This document shows, piece by piece, positions 20,298-30,005 of a DNA stretch of 36,842 nucleotides. This DNA comes from Acidobacteria bacterium RIFCSPLOWO2_12_FULL_65_11. Its GTDB lineage: Bacteria > Acidobacteriota > Vicinamibacteria > Vicinamibacterales > CAVVIG01. Position 1 is the first letter of the stretch; each line of letters begins with the position of its first letter. The stretch lies in the NCBI GenBank assembly GCA_001767495.1, contig MELA01000067.1, positions 40,420-77,261 on the forward strand, in the 5' to 3' direction. The notes below the pieces were generated by a model. It was not told where the DNA came from. It did not search any database and worked only from the letters and a program-made list of their open reading frames with translations. The translations under genes were made by a program, and so were the position numbers.

Positions 20298-20695
20298 CTA
20301 TTGGCGCTCTTGCTCAGGCTCGTCAGGATCGAGCGGTTCCGCGACATCACCAGCAGCTGCCTGCGCCCGGACCAGATCCAGGACATGTCTCAAGGCCTCG
20401 TCGACGTGCGCCACACCGGCGCCGTCGAGCTTCGTCAGAGGCCCCTTGACGAGCCGTGCGTTGTCGATCGCTCTCAGTTGATCGATCAGGAGGTCCGAGC
20501 GCCGGCGCAGCGCGCCTTGTGGCTCGACGCGGATGCGCAGGGGTTCCGCATCCTCGGTCAGCGCGGTGGTGAGCGGGACGATCAGCGTGGACGGGTGGCC
20601 GGCGTCGAGCAACGCCTGGGCTTGGACGATCAGGACCGCCCGCGTCTTGCCGGCCTCGGTACCGCGACGCGGATTGCCGAGCCGCCCGACTTCAT
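20298..20695 (-). pseudogene. MazF/PemK-type toxin, 5' end damaged
   Basis: The frame carries most of a MazF fold: NPRRGTEAGKTRAVLIVQ, GHPSTLIVPLTT, DAEPLRIRV and DLLIDQLRAIDNARL, then an atypical 27-residue Pro/Glu-rich tail. The expected start is the ATG at 20695, which overlaps the stop of the relE-like gene (TGATG), but from that ATG the frame gives MKSGG and then leaves the MazF frame by one base. The first beta strand (normally RGEIWxVDL) is missing, so a small deletion probably removed it. An in-frame ATG at 20744 lies inside the upstream toxin gene and does not restore the strand. The usual GHRP or GKTRP is GKTRA here. Confidence 0.65.
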
Positions 20696-20988
20696 CAATC
20701 GGCCTTGTGGCGATTTCGAAGGATCTGCCGCGCGGTTTCTTCATAGATCGTTATTCGCGGCCCGATCGCGACGATTTCAGCTCCTCTGTCATCCGGACGA
20801 TAAATGACGCGATGCCGGCCGACGCGAAGACTCCACAGGCCTTTCAGCTGTCCTTCGAGGGGTTTGCCGCAGTCCGGATCGTCGAGGATATCTGTGAGGG
20901 CGGCGCGCACTTTGCGCTTCAACTGGGGGTGCATGTTCCGGATAAGGCTCCGGACTGTGGTAGGAGTCTTGAGGGTTCGAGCCGGCAT
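20695..20988 (-). CDS. RelE/ParE-family toxin
   Basis: The 97-residue protein has the RelE/ParE barrel pattern: HPQLKRKVRAALTDIL, then DPDCGKPLEGQLKGLWSLRVGRHRVIYR and a final IYEETARQIL helix. Toxins with this LKGLWSLRVGRHRVIYR core usually cleave ribosome-bound mRNA; activity here is inferred. The ATG at 20988 begins six bases after the antitoxin stop, so the pair is one operon. Its stop overlaps the ATG of the damaged mazF-like frame. Confidence 0.88.
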   Translation of the reverse strand: MPARTLKTPTTVRSLIRNMHPQLKRKVRAALTDILDDPDCGKPLEGQLKGLWSLRVGRHRVIYRPDDRGAEIVAIGPRITIYEETARQILRNRHKAD

Positions 20989-20994
20989 GCCGTG

Positions 20995-21255
20995 CTAGTC
21001 TGCAAATAGTTCGTCGACCGTCTGCCGCTTCTTCGTGCGCGCCAATCGCCGAACGCCGTCGCGAATCTCCTCAAGGAACCGAGCATCTCGCAGAATCTCA
21101 ACGGTCTCGTGCCAGCCGTCGTATTCCTCTTTGCTCACAATGATCGCGATGGCTTTCCCGTTCCGGGTGATGGTAATGGGTTCATCCCTGCGATCCACAA
21201 CATCAACGAGCTCGCTGAGCTTCGTCTTCACTTCTGACAGGGGTAGAACCTTCAA
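20995..21255 (-). CDS. Phd/YefM-family antitoxin
   Basis: The 86-residue protein opens with the Phd DNA-binding fold, LSEVKTKLSELVDVVD and EPITITRNGKAIAIIVS, and ends in an acidic/basic helix (TKKRQTVDELFAD) that should wrap the toxin. It neutralises the RelE-like toxin encoded next and represses the operon. The start is the TTG at 21255, fixed by a GGAGG Shine-Dalgarno at 21261-21265 five bases upstream. An upstream promoter and operator are readable at 21270-21316. Confidence 0.9.
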   Translation of the reverse strand: MKVLPLSEVKTKLSELVDVVDRRDEPITITRNGKAIAIIVSKEEYDGWHETVEILRDARFLEEIRDGVRRLARTKKRQTVDELFAD

Positions 21256-21269
21256 GCCAGCCTCCGCAG

Positions 21270-21289
21270 TTAGTCTGAATTTAGACCAA
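21270..21289. promoter_or_regulatory. Candidate Phd operator
   Basis: TTAGTCTGAATTTAGACCAA is a 20-bp inverted repeat of the form TTRGTCTRAATTYAGACYAA. It overlaps the predicted -10 element and transcription start of the toxin-antitoxin operon, the standard position for autorepression by an antitoxin. Confidence 0.65.
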
Positions 21290-21316
21290 TATATGCGTGA
21301 GGCCGTCAGCCGTCAA
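21288..21316 (-). promoter_or_regulatory. Promoter of the Phd/RelE operon
   Basis: On the minus strand TTGACG (21316-21311) and TATATT (21293-21288) are separated by 17 bases. Transcription would start near 21281, about 26 bases before the TTG start codon. Confidence 0.7.
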
Positions 21317-21349
21317 GACGACGGCCCAAAACCTCGACCCCTTGACACC

Positions 21350-21442
21350 CCTCCTGGCTGCCACTACTGCTTTGCCCGCCGCAACCACACCCAGTTCGAG
21401 ATGAACGCGGACGATGAGTTCGCGTCGGTCATTCTGGTGCCC
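21350..21442 (+). pseudogene. Fragment of a radical-SAM (SPL-like) protein
   Basis: The frame reads PPGCHYCFARRNHTQFE and then MNADDEFASVILV. This matches the cluster-binding region of the PA0069/Rv2578c-type radical-SAM family, where an RGCxHxCxYCFAR motif is followed by a Leu-Asn-Ala-Asp-rich stretch. Only about 31 codons are recognisable, the first cluster Cys is lost and the flanks do not align, so it is a relic. It lies upstream of the toxin-antitoxin promoter and ends 35 bp from htpX. Confidence 0.55.
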
Positions 21443-21476
21443 GGAAGCAGAACAGGTCGCGTTTCGATGGTAAGGG

Positions 21477-22310
21477 TTACGAGCGCGATCCGAGGAGCGC
21501 TTCGATCCGCTTGTCGGTGGGCGGATGCGTGCGGAACAGTCCACCGACCCCGGACAGCGAGAATGGCTTGATGATAAACATGTGCGCCGTGGCCGGGTTG
21601 GCCGCGAGGGGTACGGCGCGCGAGGCCGCTTCGAGCTTCCTCAACGCACCAGCCAGTCCCCGCGGACTGCCCGCGATCGCCGCCCCGCCGGCGTCTGCCG
21701 CGTACTCGCGCGAACGGGAGATGGCGGCCTGAATCAGCCCGGCAGCGATCGGCGCGAGCAGCATCGTGGCAATCATGGCCACGGGATTGACGCCCCCGCC
21801 TTCGTCGTCGCGGGAACGGCCGCCGAAGAACATCGCGAAGTGCGAAATCATCATGATCGCTGCGGCGATGGTCGCCGCCACCGAGCTTGTCAGGATGTCG
21901 CGATGCTTGACATGCGCCAGCTCGTGGGCCATCACGCCGGCCAGCTCTTCGTCGTTCAGGATCCGCAGGATGCCCTCGGTCGCCGCAACTGCCGCGTGCT
22001 TCGGGTTGCGGCCGGTCGCAAACGCGTTGGGCGACGCCTCGGGGATGACGTAGCAGCGCGGCTGCGGCAGACCGGCTCGATCCGCCAGACGGCTGACCAT
22101 GCGATGGAGCCGGTGGTCCGGCCCGACTTCCTGGGCGCGGTACATTTTGAGCACGATCTTGTCGGAGAAAAAGTACGAACCGAAATTGGTGGCCACGGCG
22201 AACATGAAGCCCAAGACGAGCCCCTGGGCGCCGCCAAGCGCCTGGCCGATGACGAGCAGAAGAGCGCTGAGGGCGCCGAGCAGAACCGCAGTCTTGAGTG
22301 CGTTAGGCAT
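21477..22310 (-). CDS. htpX: Zinc metalloprotease HtpX
   Basis: HtpX is an inner-membrane M48 protease that degrades misfolded membrane proteins. The 277-residue protein has two N-terminal helices, the zinc motif HELAH (His129, Glu130, His133), two further helices around residues 145-200, and SRSREYAAD that supplies the third zinc ligand. The C-terminus HPPTDKRIEAL is the family standard. The ATG at 22310 is divergent from the proline-rich protein gene across a gap that contains a GC-rich stem-loop. Confidence 0.95.
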   Translation of the reverse strand: MPNALKTAVLLGALSALLLVIGQALGGAQGLVLGFMFAVATNFGSYFFSDKIVLKMYRAQEVGPDHRLHRMVSRLADRAGLPQPRCYVIPEASPNAFATGRNPKHAAVAATEGILRILNDEELAGVMAHELAHVKHRDILTSSVAATIAAAIMMISHFAMFFGGRSRDDEGGGVNPVAMIATMLLAPIAAGLIQAAISRSREYAADAGGAAIAGSPRGLAGALRKLEAASRAVPLAANPATAHMFIIKPFSLSGVGGLFRTHPPTDKRIEALLGSRS

Positions 22311-22329
22311 GTTTGACTTTACTTAATGA

Positions 22330-22350
22330 CGCTGGGGCCCCACCCCAGCG
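22330..22350. repeat. GGGGYGGGGCCCC repeat, copy 3
   Basis: CGCTGGGG-CCCCA-CCCCAGCG, an 8-bp stem. Read on the minus strand it is GGGGTGGGGCCCCAGCG followed by TCATTAAG. It lies between the divergent htpX and proline-rich protein genes. Confidence 0.75.
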
Positions 22351-22351
22351 C

Positions 22352-22357
22352 TATAAT
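22352..22357 (+). promoter_or_regulatory. Probable -10 element for the proline-rich protein gene
   Basis: TATAAT ends six bases before the GTG at 22364, directly after the repeat stem-loop. The predicted transcription start coincides with the start codon, which implies a leaderless message. Confidence 0.45.
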
Positions 22358-22363
22358 TCCTTC

Positions 22364-22930
22364 GTGCTGGTTGTCGCGCTCATTCTGAATATCATGTTCG
22401 CCGCGCCTGAGCAAGGACAGCAGCAGGCGCCGCCGGTGCCGCAGCCGTTCCCACGCTCCGGACCTGCGCAGCCGACGCCACCGCGTCCCGCGCCGCAACA
22501 GCCGACCACGCCGACTCCTCCGCCCAGGACGGCACCCGCGAGTCCCGTGCCCGCTCCGGACGAGGCCGAGGCGCTCCCGACCCAAGCCACCCTTGGAATG
22601 CCGATCTATCCAGGGGCCCAGTTCATCAGGTCGTACTACGCGGGCCGTGGCCAGCGGTACTACATCTTTGGGTCGGCGGCACTCTTTGGCGATGTCGTGG
22701 CTTACTACCGGAACGTGCTGAAGCAGAGGGGCCAGCTGGTGTTCGAGGTGCCCGCCACGCACCAGTTCGATATCGGGAAATTCGAAGTCGAGACGATGGC
22801 GTTTCCGCCCGGGGTGACGGTCAAGGATTTCCAGTCCGAGGTCTCGAAGGGGTTTCCCAATCCCACGCCGGGTGCGCTGCCCGAACGGTTCCCGACAATC
22901 ATTCAGGTCGTGCCGAGCATCCTCAAATGA
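22364..22930 (+). CDS. Secreted proline-rich protein of unknown function
   Basis: The 188-residue product starts at GTG 22364 with a hydrophobic segment (VLVVALILNIMFAA) that should be a signal peptide or anchor. About 55 residues of Pro/Gln/Thr-rich linker follow. A compact C-terminal domain of about 100 residues begins LGMPIYPGAQFIRSY and includes QRYYIFGSAALFGDVVAYYR, which looks like a conserved alpha/beta unit. I do not recognise the family. An alternative upstream start at 22313 would run through the repeat. It ends tail-to-tail with thiC, three bases apart. Confidence 0.75.
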   Translation: MLVVALILNIMFAAPEQGQQQAPPVPQPFPRSGPAQPTPPRPAPQQPTTPTPPPRTAPASPVPAPDEAEALPTQATLGMPIYPGAQFIRSYYAGRGQRYYIFGSAALFGDVVAYYRNVLKQRGQLVFEVPATHQFDIGKFEVETMAFPPGVTVKDFQSEVSKGFPNPTPGALPERFPTIIQVVPSILK

Positions 22931-22933
22931 GGG

Positions 22934-24632
<1,699 letters not shown>

Positions 24633-24655
24633 TACGAACGCGAATATATCATGTC

Positions 24656-24862
24656 GTGCTTGGCGCGCGGCCAGACGAAGCCGAACGTCTCCACACCGCG
24701 GGTGTCGTGATCGCCTGCGTAGGTAACAGGCTAGTCGCCATAGAGGTGTTCCGAGCACTGGACGATGACGCAAAGGCTGAGGATGTGCCCAAGGAAACCG
24801 CTCTCGGGGTGCGCTCGAGTGCCTTCAGCATCCGAGGCATCGCGAGAAATACCGGCAGCTAG
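24656..24862 (+). CDS. Possible small ORF between the riboswitch and the methyltransferase
   Basis: A 68-codon frame that includes HTAGVVIACVGNRLVAIEVF and RALDDDAKAEDVP stays open to TAG at 24860 and meets the methyltransferase stop. There is no recognised family, no Shine-Dalgarno and no clear promoter, and the opposite strand is also open. The 226-bp gap holds nothing else I can name. Treat as doubtful. Confidence 0.2.
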   Translation: MLGARPDEAERLHTAGVVIACVGNRLVAIEVFRALDDDAKAEDVPKETALGVRSSAFSIRGIARNTGS

Positions 24863-26019
24863 ACGAGCTTTCGCAAGATGAAACACTTCAGATAGTAGGT
24901 CTCCGGGACGCCGAGCAGCACGGGATGATCGCGCCCCTGCATCCGCTTTTCAACCACGGTGACGGCCGCACGTGCGTCGATCGCCGCCTCGTAGACGATC
25001 TCCCCGAACGCCGCCTCGCCGACGTTGTACGAACAACTGCACGTCACGAGCGTTCCGCCAGGCGCCAGCAGCTTCAGCGCGCGCAGATTGATCTCCTTGT
25101 ATCCGGCGCGCGCCTTGACCACGGCCGCCTTGTTCTTCGCAAAGGCCGGCGGATCGAGCACGATGGTCTCGAACCGCTCGCCCAGCCGCTCCAGCCCGCG
25201 CAGCTCGTCGAACACGTTGCCGACGCGGGCGTCGACGCTCAGCCCGTTGCGCTGGGCATTCTGCTTCAGGCGCGCGATGGCGTCCTCCGACACGTCGATC
25301 GCAATCACCTCCTGACACCGGCGCCCGAGCACGAGCGAGAACCCGCCGTGGTAGGCGAAGCAGTCGAGCAGCCGGCCGCGGGCGTAGGCGGCCGCCGCGG
25401 CGCGGTTCTCGCGCTGATCGAGAAACAACCCGGTCTTCTGGCCCCGACGGAGATCGGCGTCATAGCTGACGCCAAGCTCGGTGACGGTCACCGAATCCGG
25501 CACGTCGCCCGCAAGGACCTCCACCCGCTGGTCGAGCCCCTCCAGGACACGCGATCGCGAGTCGTTGCGCGCCAGGATCCCACGGGGATGCAGGAGGTCG
25601 GTCAACGCCGACACGACCACCGGGAGCAGCCGATCCATGCCCTGCGACAGCGCCTGGACGACCAGATGGTCGCCGTACCGATCGACGATGAGCGAAGGCA
25701 GCCGATCGGATTCGCCGTGCACGAGCCGGTATGCCGTCGCGTCGATGGCCAAGGACTCGCGAAAGCCGATGGCCGACTCGATCCGCCGCCGCACAAGCGC
25801 TTCGTCGGCAGCCTGTTCACCAGCTGTCAGCATCCGAAGCGCGATCTGCGATCGACTGCTGTAGAATGCGTGCCCGAGCTGCCGCCCCCGTGGGTTGCGC
25901 ACGGCCACCACGTCGCCGGCACCGGCGCGAACGTCGGCCACGTCCGCGCGATAGATCCACGGATGGCCGGCGTTGAGGCGATCTTCGCCGCGGGCAGAGA
26001 CGACGACGGTAGGAGTCAC
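24859..26019 (-). CDS. RlmI-like class I rRNA methyltransferase
   Basis: The 386-residue protein has an N-terminal PUA domain (HPWIYRADV, to about residue 75), a central linker with VDRYGDHLVVQ, and a C-terminal Rossmann methyltransferase domain. That domain has DQRENR, LLDCFAYHGGFSL as the SAM-binding motif I, VLDPPAFAKNK as motif IV, and the paired cysteines of TCSCSYNV. This architecture is that of RlmI/RlmK, which methylates 23S rRNA cytosine-1962 at C5; the exact target is inferred. The GTG at 26019 is divergent from rpiB across 65 bp containing a stem-loop repeat. Confidence 0.88.
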   Translation of the reverse strand: MTPTVVVSARGEDRLNAGHPWIYRADVADVRAGAGDVVAVRNPRGRQLGHAFYSSRSQIALRMLTAGEQAADEALVRRRIESAIGFRESLAIDATAYRLVHGESDRLPSLIVDRYGDHLVVQALSQGMDRLLPVVVSALTDLLHPRGILARNDSRSRVLEGLDQRVEVLAGDVPDSVTVTELGVSYDADLRRGQKTGLFLDQRENRAAAAAYARGRLLDCFAYHGGFSLVLGRRCQEVIAIDVSEDAIARLKQNAQRNGLSVDARVGNVFDELRGLERLGERFETIVLDPPAFAKNKAAVVKARAGYKEINLRALKLLAPGGTLVTCSCSYNVGEAAFGEIVYEAAIDARAAVTVVEKRMQGRDHPVLLGVPETYYLKCFILRKLV

Positions 26020-26044
26020 GGCAGACAGTGTTTCAAGACGTAGT

Positions 26045-26062
26045 GTCCGGCTTCAGCCGGAC
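26045..26062. repeat. GTCCGGCT/AGCCGGAC stem-loop, copy 3
   Basis: GTCCGGCT-TC-AGCCGGAC, a perfect 8-bp stem in the divergent spacer between the methyltransferase and rpiB. It is preceded by GTAGT, which also flanks copy 4 in inverted orientation. Confidence 0.8.
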
Positions 26063-26070
26063 CTCTATAG

Positions 26071-26076
26071 TACAAT
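26071..26076 (+). promoter_or_regulatory. Probable -10 element for rpiB
   Basis: TACAAT (overlapping TATAGT at 26066-26071) ends eight bases before the rpiB GTG, with no Shine-Dalgarno, so the message is probably leaderless. Confidence 0.4.
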
Positions 26077-26084
26077 CGCGCGCT

Positions 26085-26531
26085 GTGCACGTTGCGATCG
26101 GCGCCGATCACGCGGGCTTCTTGCTCAAAGAGCACCTGTTGGGCACGCTTCGGACGCTCGGCCACATCGTTGACGATCACGGCACCAATAGCGAAGCGTC
26201 GGTGGACTATCCGCCGATCTGCCTTGGCGTCGCCCGGGCGGTCGCCGAAGGCCGCGCGGACCGGGGCATCGTCCTCGGCGGCAGCGGACAGGGCGAGCAA
26301 ATGGCCGCCAACAAGGTGCCGGGCATCCGGGCCGCGCTCTGCAACGATCTCTACACCGCGCGGCTGTCGCGCGAGCACAACGACGCCAACGTGCTCTCGA
26401 TGGGCGGGCGCGTCGTCGGGTTCGGGCTGGCCGACGAGATTCTCGCGCTGTGGCTGACCACGGCGTTTGAAGGCGGGCGGCATCAACGACGCGTCGAGCA
26501 GATCGCAGCGGCCGAGCGACGGTCCGGCTAG
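26085..26531 (+). CDS. rpiB: Ribose-5-phosphate isomerase B
   Basis: RpiB interconverts ribulose-5- and ribose-5-phosphate. Starting at GTG 26085 the 148-residue protein has the ADHAG opening with phosphate- and ring-binding residues, VDYPPICLGVA, GGSGQGEQMAANK and SREHNDANVLSMGGR. The usual catalytic Cys of the E. coli enzyme is replaced by Glu71 in GSGQGEQ, as in the mycobacterial type. The frame stays open upstream to 26028, but that part crosses the repeat and the -10 element. The stop codon lies in a repeat stem. glyA follows 42 bases later. Confidence 0.95.
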   Translation: MHVAIGADHAGFLLKEHLLGTLRTLGHIVDDHGTNSEASVDYPPICLGVARAVAEGRADRGIVLGGSGQGEQMAANKVPGIRAALCNDLYTARLSREHNDANVLSMGGRVVGFGLADEILALWLTTAFEGGRHQRRVEQIAAAERRSG

Positions 26532-26539
26532 AGCCGGAC
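26522..26539. repeat. GTCCGGCT/AGCCGGAC stem-loop, copy 4 (contains rpiB stop)
   Basis: GTCCGGCT-AG-AGCCGGAC, a perfect 8-bp stem with a 2-base loop. The TAG that ends rpiB lies in it, so the repeat encodes the final Ser-Gly-stop. Copies 3 and 4 flank rpiB in opposite orientation. Confidence 0.8.
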
Positions 26540-26573
26540 ACTACAGCCTCACAAAAGCAGGTGTCATAAGCCA

Positions 26574-27842
26574 ATGGCCACGCAACTCACGAGCGCGATG
26601 TGGCGGACGCTGGCGGAAGCCGATCCCGAGGTCGCGCGGGCGCTCAAAGACGAGCTGCAGCGTCAGAACAACGGGCTCGAGCTCATTGCGTCAGAGAACT
26701 TCGTCAGCCGCGCGATCCTCGAAGCCGCCGGCTCGATCTTCACCAACAAGTACGCCGAAGGGTATCCCGGCCGCCGCTACTACGGCGGCTGCGAGTTTGT
26801 CGACGTCGTCGAGCGCGCCGCCATCGCACGGGCCAAGGCGCTCTTTGGCGCCGACCACGCCAACGTGCAGCCGCACTCGGGCGCGCAGGCCAACATGTCG
26901 GTGTACTTCACGCTGCTCAAGCCGGGCGACACCGTGCTCGGTATGAACCTCGCGCACGGCGGCCACCTCACCCACGGCCATCCCCTGAATTTCTCGGGCA
27001 AGCTGTACGCGATCGTGCCGTACGGCGTCCGGCAGTCGGACGAGCGGATCGACTACGACGAGCTCGACCGGTTGGCTGAACAGCACAAGCCCAAGATGAT
27101 CATCGTCGGCGCGAGCGCGTACCCGCGTGTCATCGAGTTCGCGCGAATCCGTGCCACCGCGGATCGCGTGGGCGCGCCGGTCCTCACCGACATGGCCCAC
27201 ATCGCGGGCCTCGTCGCCGCCGGCGTCCACCCGAGTCCCGTACCGCACTCCGACTTTGTGACCACGACCACGCACAAGACACTGCGGGGGCCGCGAGCAG
27301 GGATGATCCTTTGCAGAGAGCAGTACGCGAAGGATCTCGATAAGAGTGTGTTTCCGGGCGTGCAGGGCGGTCCGCTCATGCACATCATCGCGGCCAAGGC
27401 CGTGTGTCTCAAGGAAGCGGCCGAGCCGGCGTTTGGCGTCTACCAGCGTCAGATCGTCGCCAACGCGAAGCGGCTCGCCACCGTCCTGTCGGCTGCCGGC
27501 TTCCGGCTCGTGAGTGGCGGCACCGACAATCACTTGATGCTCGTCGACGTGTTCTCGAAAGGCACCACCGGCAAGCTGGCCGAGGCGGCGCTCGGCAAGG
27601 CCGGCATCACCGTCAACAAGAACGCCATCCCCTTTGACAAGAATCCCCCGCTCGTAGCGAGCGGCATCCGCGTCGGCACGCCGGCCGTTACGACGCGCGG
27701 CATGCGCGAGCCCGAAATGGAGATCGTCGGCGAGCTCATCACGCGGGCGCTCAAGACGCCGGAAGACGAAGGTGCGCTCGCGATGGTTCGCGCGGAAGTC
27801 GAGGCGCTGTGTCGGAAGTTCCCTCTGTACCCGGAAATCTGA
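26574..27842 (+). CDS. glyA: Serine hydroxymethyltransferase
   Basis: GlyA converts serine and tetrahydrofolate to glycine and methylene-tetrahydrofolate. The 422-residue PLP enzyme has the LIASENFVS start region, YPGRRYYGG, the PLP-contacting Asp206 and His209 in TDMAHIAG, and the Schiff-base Lys235 in [11 protein letters not shown]. The ATG at 26574 is preceded by AGCAGGTG. The 3' end overlaps the helicase gene start by 34 bases. The rpiB-glyA pair is a common gene order. Confidence 0.97.
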   Translation: MATQLTSAMWRTLAEADPEVARALKDELQRQNNGLELIASENFVSRAILEAAGSIFTNKYAEGYPGRRYYGGCEFVDVVERAAIARAKALFGADHANVQPHSGAQANMSVYFTLLKPGDTVLGMNLAHGGHLTHGHPLNFSGKLYAIVPYGVRQSDERIDYDELDRLAEQHKPKMIIVGASAYPRVIEFARIRATADRVGAPVLTDMAHIAGLVAAGVHPSPVPHSDFVTTTTHKTLRGPRAGMILCREQYAKDLDKSVFPGVQGGPLMHIIAAKAVCLKEAAEPAFGVYQRQIVANAKRLATVLSAAGFRLVSGGTDNHLMLVDVFSKGTTGKLAEAALGKAGITVNKNAIPFDKNPPLVASGIRVGTPAVTTRGMREPEMEIVGELITRALKTPEDEGALAMVRAEVEALCRKFPLYPEI

Positions 27843-29959
27843 GCGAACTCGTCGAGGCCGTCTTCGCGGCCGACGGCGCCTTGGCGTCTTCGTTGCCTGA
27901 TTTCGAGGCCCGCGCCGGACAGACCGAGATGGCCGCCGCCGTCGCGCACGCGTTCGAGAGGGGCGGCGTGCTGCTGGCCGAAGCCGGCACGGGTACGGGC
28001 AAGACCATCGCGTACATCGTGCCCGCGATCCTCAGCCGCCAGCGGGTGCTCATTTCCACCGGCACGAAGAACCTGCAAGAACAGATCTATTTCAAAGACA
28101 TACCCGCGCTGCGCGAGGCGCTCGACGTCCCGTTCACAGCGACCTACATGAAGGGCCGGGCGAACTATCTGTGTCTGCATCGGCTGGATCAACTGAGCGG
28201 CGAGGCGCGAGCGAGCGGCAGCCTTGAGCCGTTGCGAGGCGCGAAGCCGCCGAGCAACAGCCGCGGGGGCGGGGCCCCGCGGCGCAGTGATGATGGTTCA
28301 GGTCCTCAACGATCCCTTGGTAATGACGTCTTCCTGCCGATCATCCGCGAGTGGTCGCATCGCACCGAAATGGGCGACCGGGCCGAGCTCGAGAGCCTGC
28401 CGGAGGATCTGCCGTTCTGGAGCGACGTGTCGGCGACCGCCGAAACCTGCCTCGGCACCGAGTGTCCACGGTACGACGACTGCTTCGTCACGCGGATGCG
28501 CCAGCGCGCCGCGGCCGCAGACGTGGTCATCGTGAATCATCATCTGCTCTGCGCCGACGCCGCCGTGCGGCAGAGCGCCTTCGGCGAGGTCATCCCGGCG
28601 TGCCACAACGCCATCCTGGACGAAGCCCATCAGCTGGAGGACGTCGCGACGCAGTACTTTGGCTACAGCGTCAGTACTTATCGCGTCGAAGAGCTGGCGC
28701 GCGACGTTGAACGCCTCGTCGCGAGCGGCCCCGCGAGCGTCGGTCATGAGGTGGACCGTCACGACATCGCCAAGGCCGTCGAGCGGCTCCGCGACCACGC
28801 CCGGGCATTCTTCAGCGAGCTGACGCTCGCACATCGCACCGTATCCAAAGAGCAACGCGTCCGGGCCACCGAGACATCGCTCGCGCCAGCGAGCGAGGCC
28901 GCCGCCGATCTCACCTGCGCACTCGACGGCGTCGAGGCTGCGCTGGCGCTCGCGGGCAAGCCGCGTGCAGCCACCAACGATGATGACCCGGACACCAGTC
29001 AGGAGCTGGCGGCGCTCGTGCGCCGCGCCGGCGAACTGCGCGACGAGCTGCGCCTGCTATTGAGGGCGAGCGACCGAGACTATGTGTATTTCGTCGAGTT
29101 CCGCGGCCGGGGAGTCTTCTTGCGCGCGGCACCAATCGACGTGTCGACCATCGTCCGCGAGCTGCTCGTCGACCGCATGCGGACGCTCGTGCTCACGTCT
29201 GCCACGTTGACGGTCGATGGGGGGTTCGCCTACGTGCGCCGGCGACTCGGGATCGCGCACGCCGACGAGATCTGTTTGCCGTCGGAGTTTGATTTCAGCC
29301 GCCAGGCCCTTCTCTACCTGCCGCCGCGGATGCCCGATCCGCGGTCGGCCGATTTCGCGATGGCGGCCGGACAGCAGGTGGTGGAGATCCTCAAGCGGAC
29401 CCGCGGACGGGCGTTCGTGCTCTTTACGAGCTACGCGACGCTCGGCGCCGTGCTGGCCATCGCCGAGATGGCGCTCGACTATCCGATCTTCGCGCAGGGA
29501 ACCGCGCCGCGAACCGAGCTGCTGAGGCAGTTCCGCGAGACGCCGCATGCGGTGCTGTTTGCCACGTCGAGTTTCTGGCAAGGCGTCGACGTCGTGGGCG
29601 AGGCGCTCAGTTGCGTGATCGTCGACAAGCTGCCGTTCGCCTCGCCCTCAGACCCGGTGACCGCAGCGCGGATCGACGCGATTCGCGAGCAGGGCGGCGA
29701 TCCGTTCGGCGAATACCAGCTTCCCCTCGCGATCCTCGCGCTGCAGCAGGGCCTCGGCCGCCTGATCCGCCACCGGCTCGACCGGGGCGTGCTGGCCGTG
29801 CTCGATCCGCGCCTCCAGACAAAAGGATACGGTCGCCGCTTCATCGCCTCGCTGCCCCCGGCGCCCATGGTGCGCGACCTGTCGCGAATTGACGCTTTTT
29901 TCACAAATTGCCGGCCCGGGCCCGACGCCCCCGCGGCCCTTAAAGGGGAAAAAGGGTAG
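27809..29959 (+). CDS. DinG-type ATP-dependent DNA helicase with Fe-S cluster
   Basis: This is a 716-residue XPD/DinG-family superfamily-2 helicase. It has Walker A AGTGTGKT (residues 59-66), cluster cysteines Cys122, Cys214, Cys219 and Cys225, Walker B LDEAH, and C-terminal motifs [16 protein letters not shown] and QGLGRLIRH. It should unwind DNA or R-loops during repair or replication restart. Residues about 132-172, between the first and second cluster cysteines, are a Gly/Ser/Pro/Arg-rich insertion absent from the usual fold and overlapping a GC-rich dispersed repeat. The GTG at 27809 lies inside glyA; no later start suits. Confidence 0.9.
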   Translation: MSEVPSVPGNLSELVEAVFAADGALASSLPDFEARAGQTEMAAAVAHAFERGGVLLAEAGTGTGKTIAYIVPAILSRQRVLISTGTKNLQEQIYFKDIPALREALDVPFTATYMKGRANYLCLHRLDQLSGEARASGSLEPLRGAKPPSNSRGGGAPRRSDDGSGPQRSLGNDVFLPIIREWSHRTEMGDRAELESLPEDLPFWSDVSATAETCLGTECPRYDDCFVTRMRQRAAAADVVIVNHHLLCADAAVRQSAFGEVIPACHNAILDEAHQLEDVATQYFGYSVSTYRVEELARDVERLVASGPASVGHEVDRHDIAKAVERLRDHARAFFSELTLAHRTVSKEQRVRATETSLAPASEAAADLTCALDGVEAALALAGKPRAATNDDDPDTSQELAALVRRAGELRDELRLLLRASDRDYVYFVEFRGRGVFLRAAPIDVSTIVRELLVDRMRTLVLTSATLTVDGGFAYVRRRLGIAHADEICLPSEFDFSRQALLYLPPRMPDPRSADFAMAAGQQVVEILKRTRGRAFVLFTSYATLGAVLAIAEMALDYPIFAQGTAPRTELLRQFRETPHAVLFATSSFWQGVDVVGEALSCVIVDKLPFASPSDPVTAARIDAIREQGGDPFGEYQLPLAILALQQGLGRLIRHRLDRGVLAVLDPRLQTKGYGRRFIASLPPAPMVRDLSRIDAFFTNCRPGPDAPAALKGEKG
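28261..28282. repeat. GGGGYGGGGCCCC repeat, copy 4 (inside helicase gene)
   Basis: CCGCGGGG-GCGGGG-CCCCGCGG, an 8-bp stem within the helicase coding sequence. It contains GGGGGCGGGGCCCC and codes for part of the Gly/Arg-rich insertion. Confidence 0.75.
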
Positions 29960-30005
29960 ACTAAGGACCAAGCGCTCGTTGCTCTTATAGTTCAGGAGGA
30001 GGTTC

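Noticed and set aside
20965-20985. GGGTTCGAGCC, resembling a tRNA T-arm
   Set aside because: It lies inside the RelE-like toxin gene, and no acceptor stem or anticodon arm can be folded around it.
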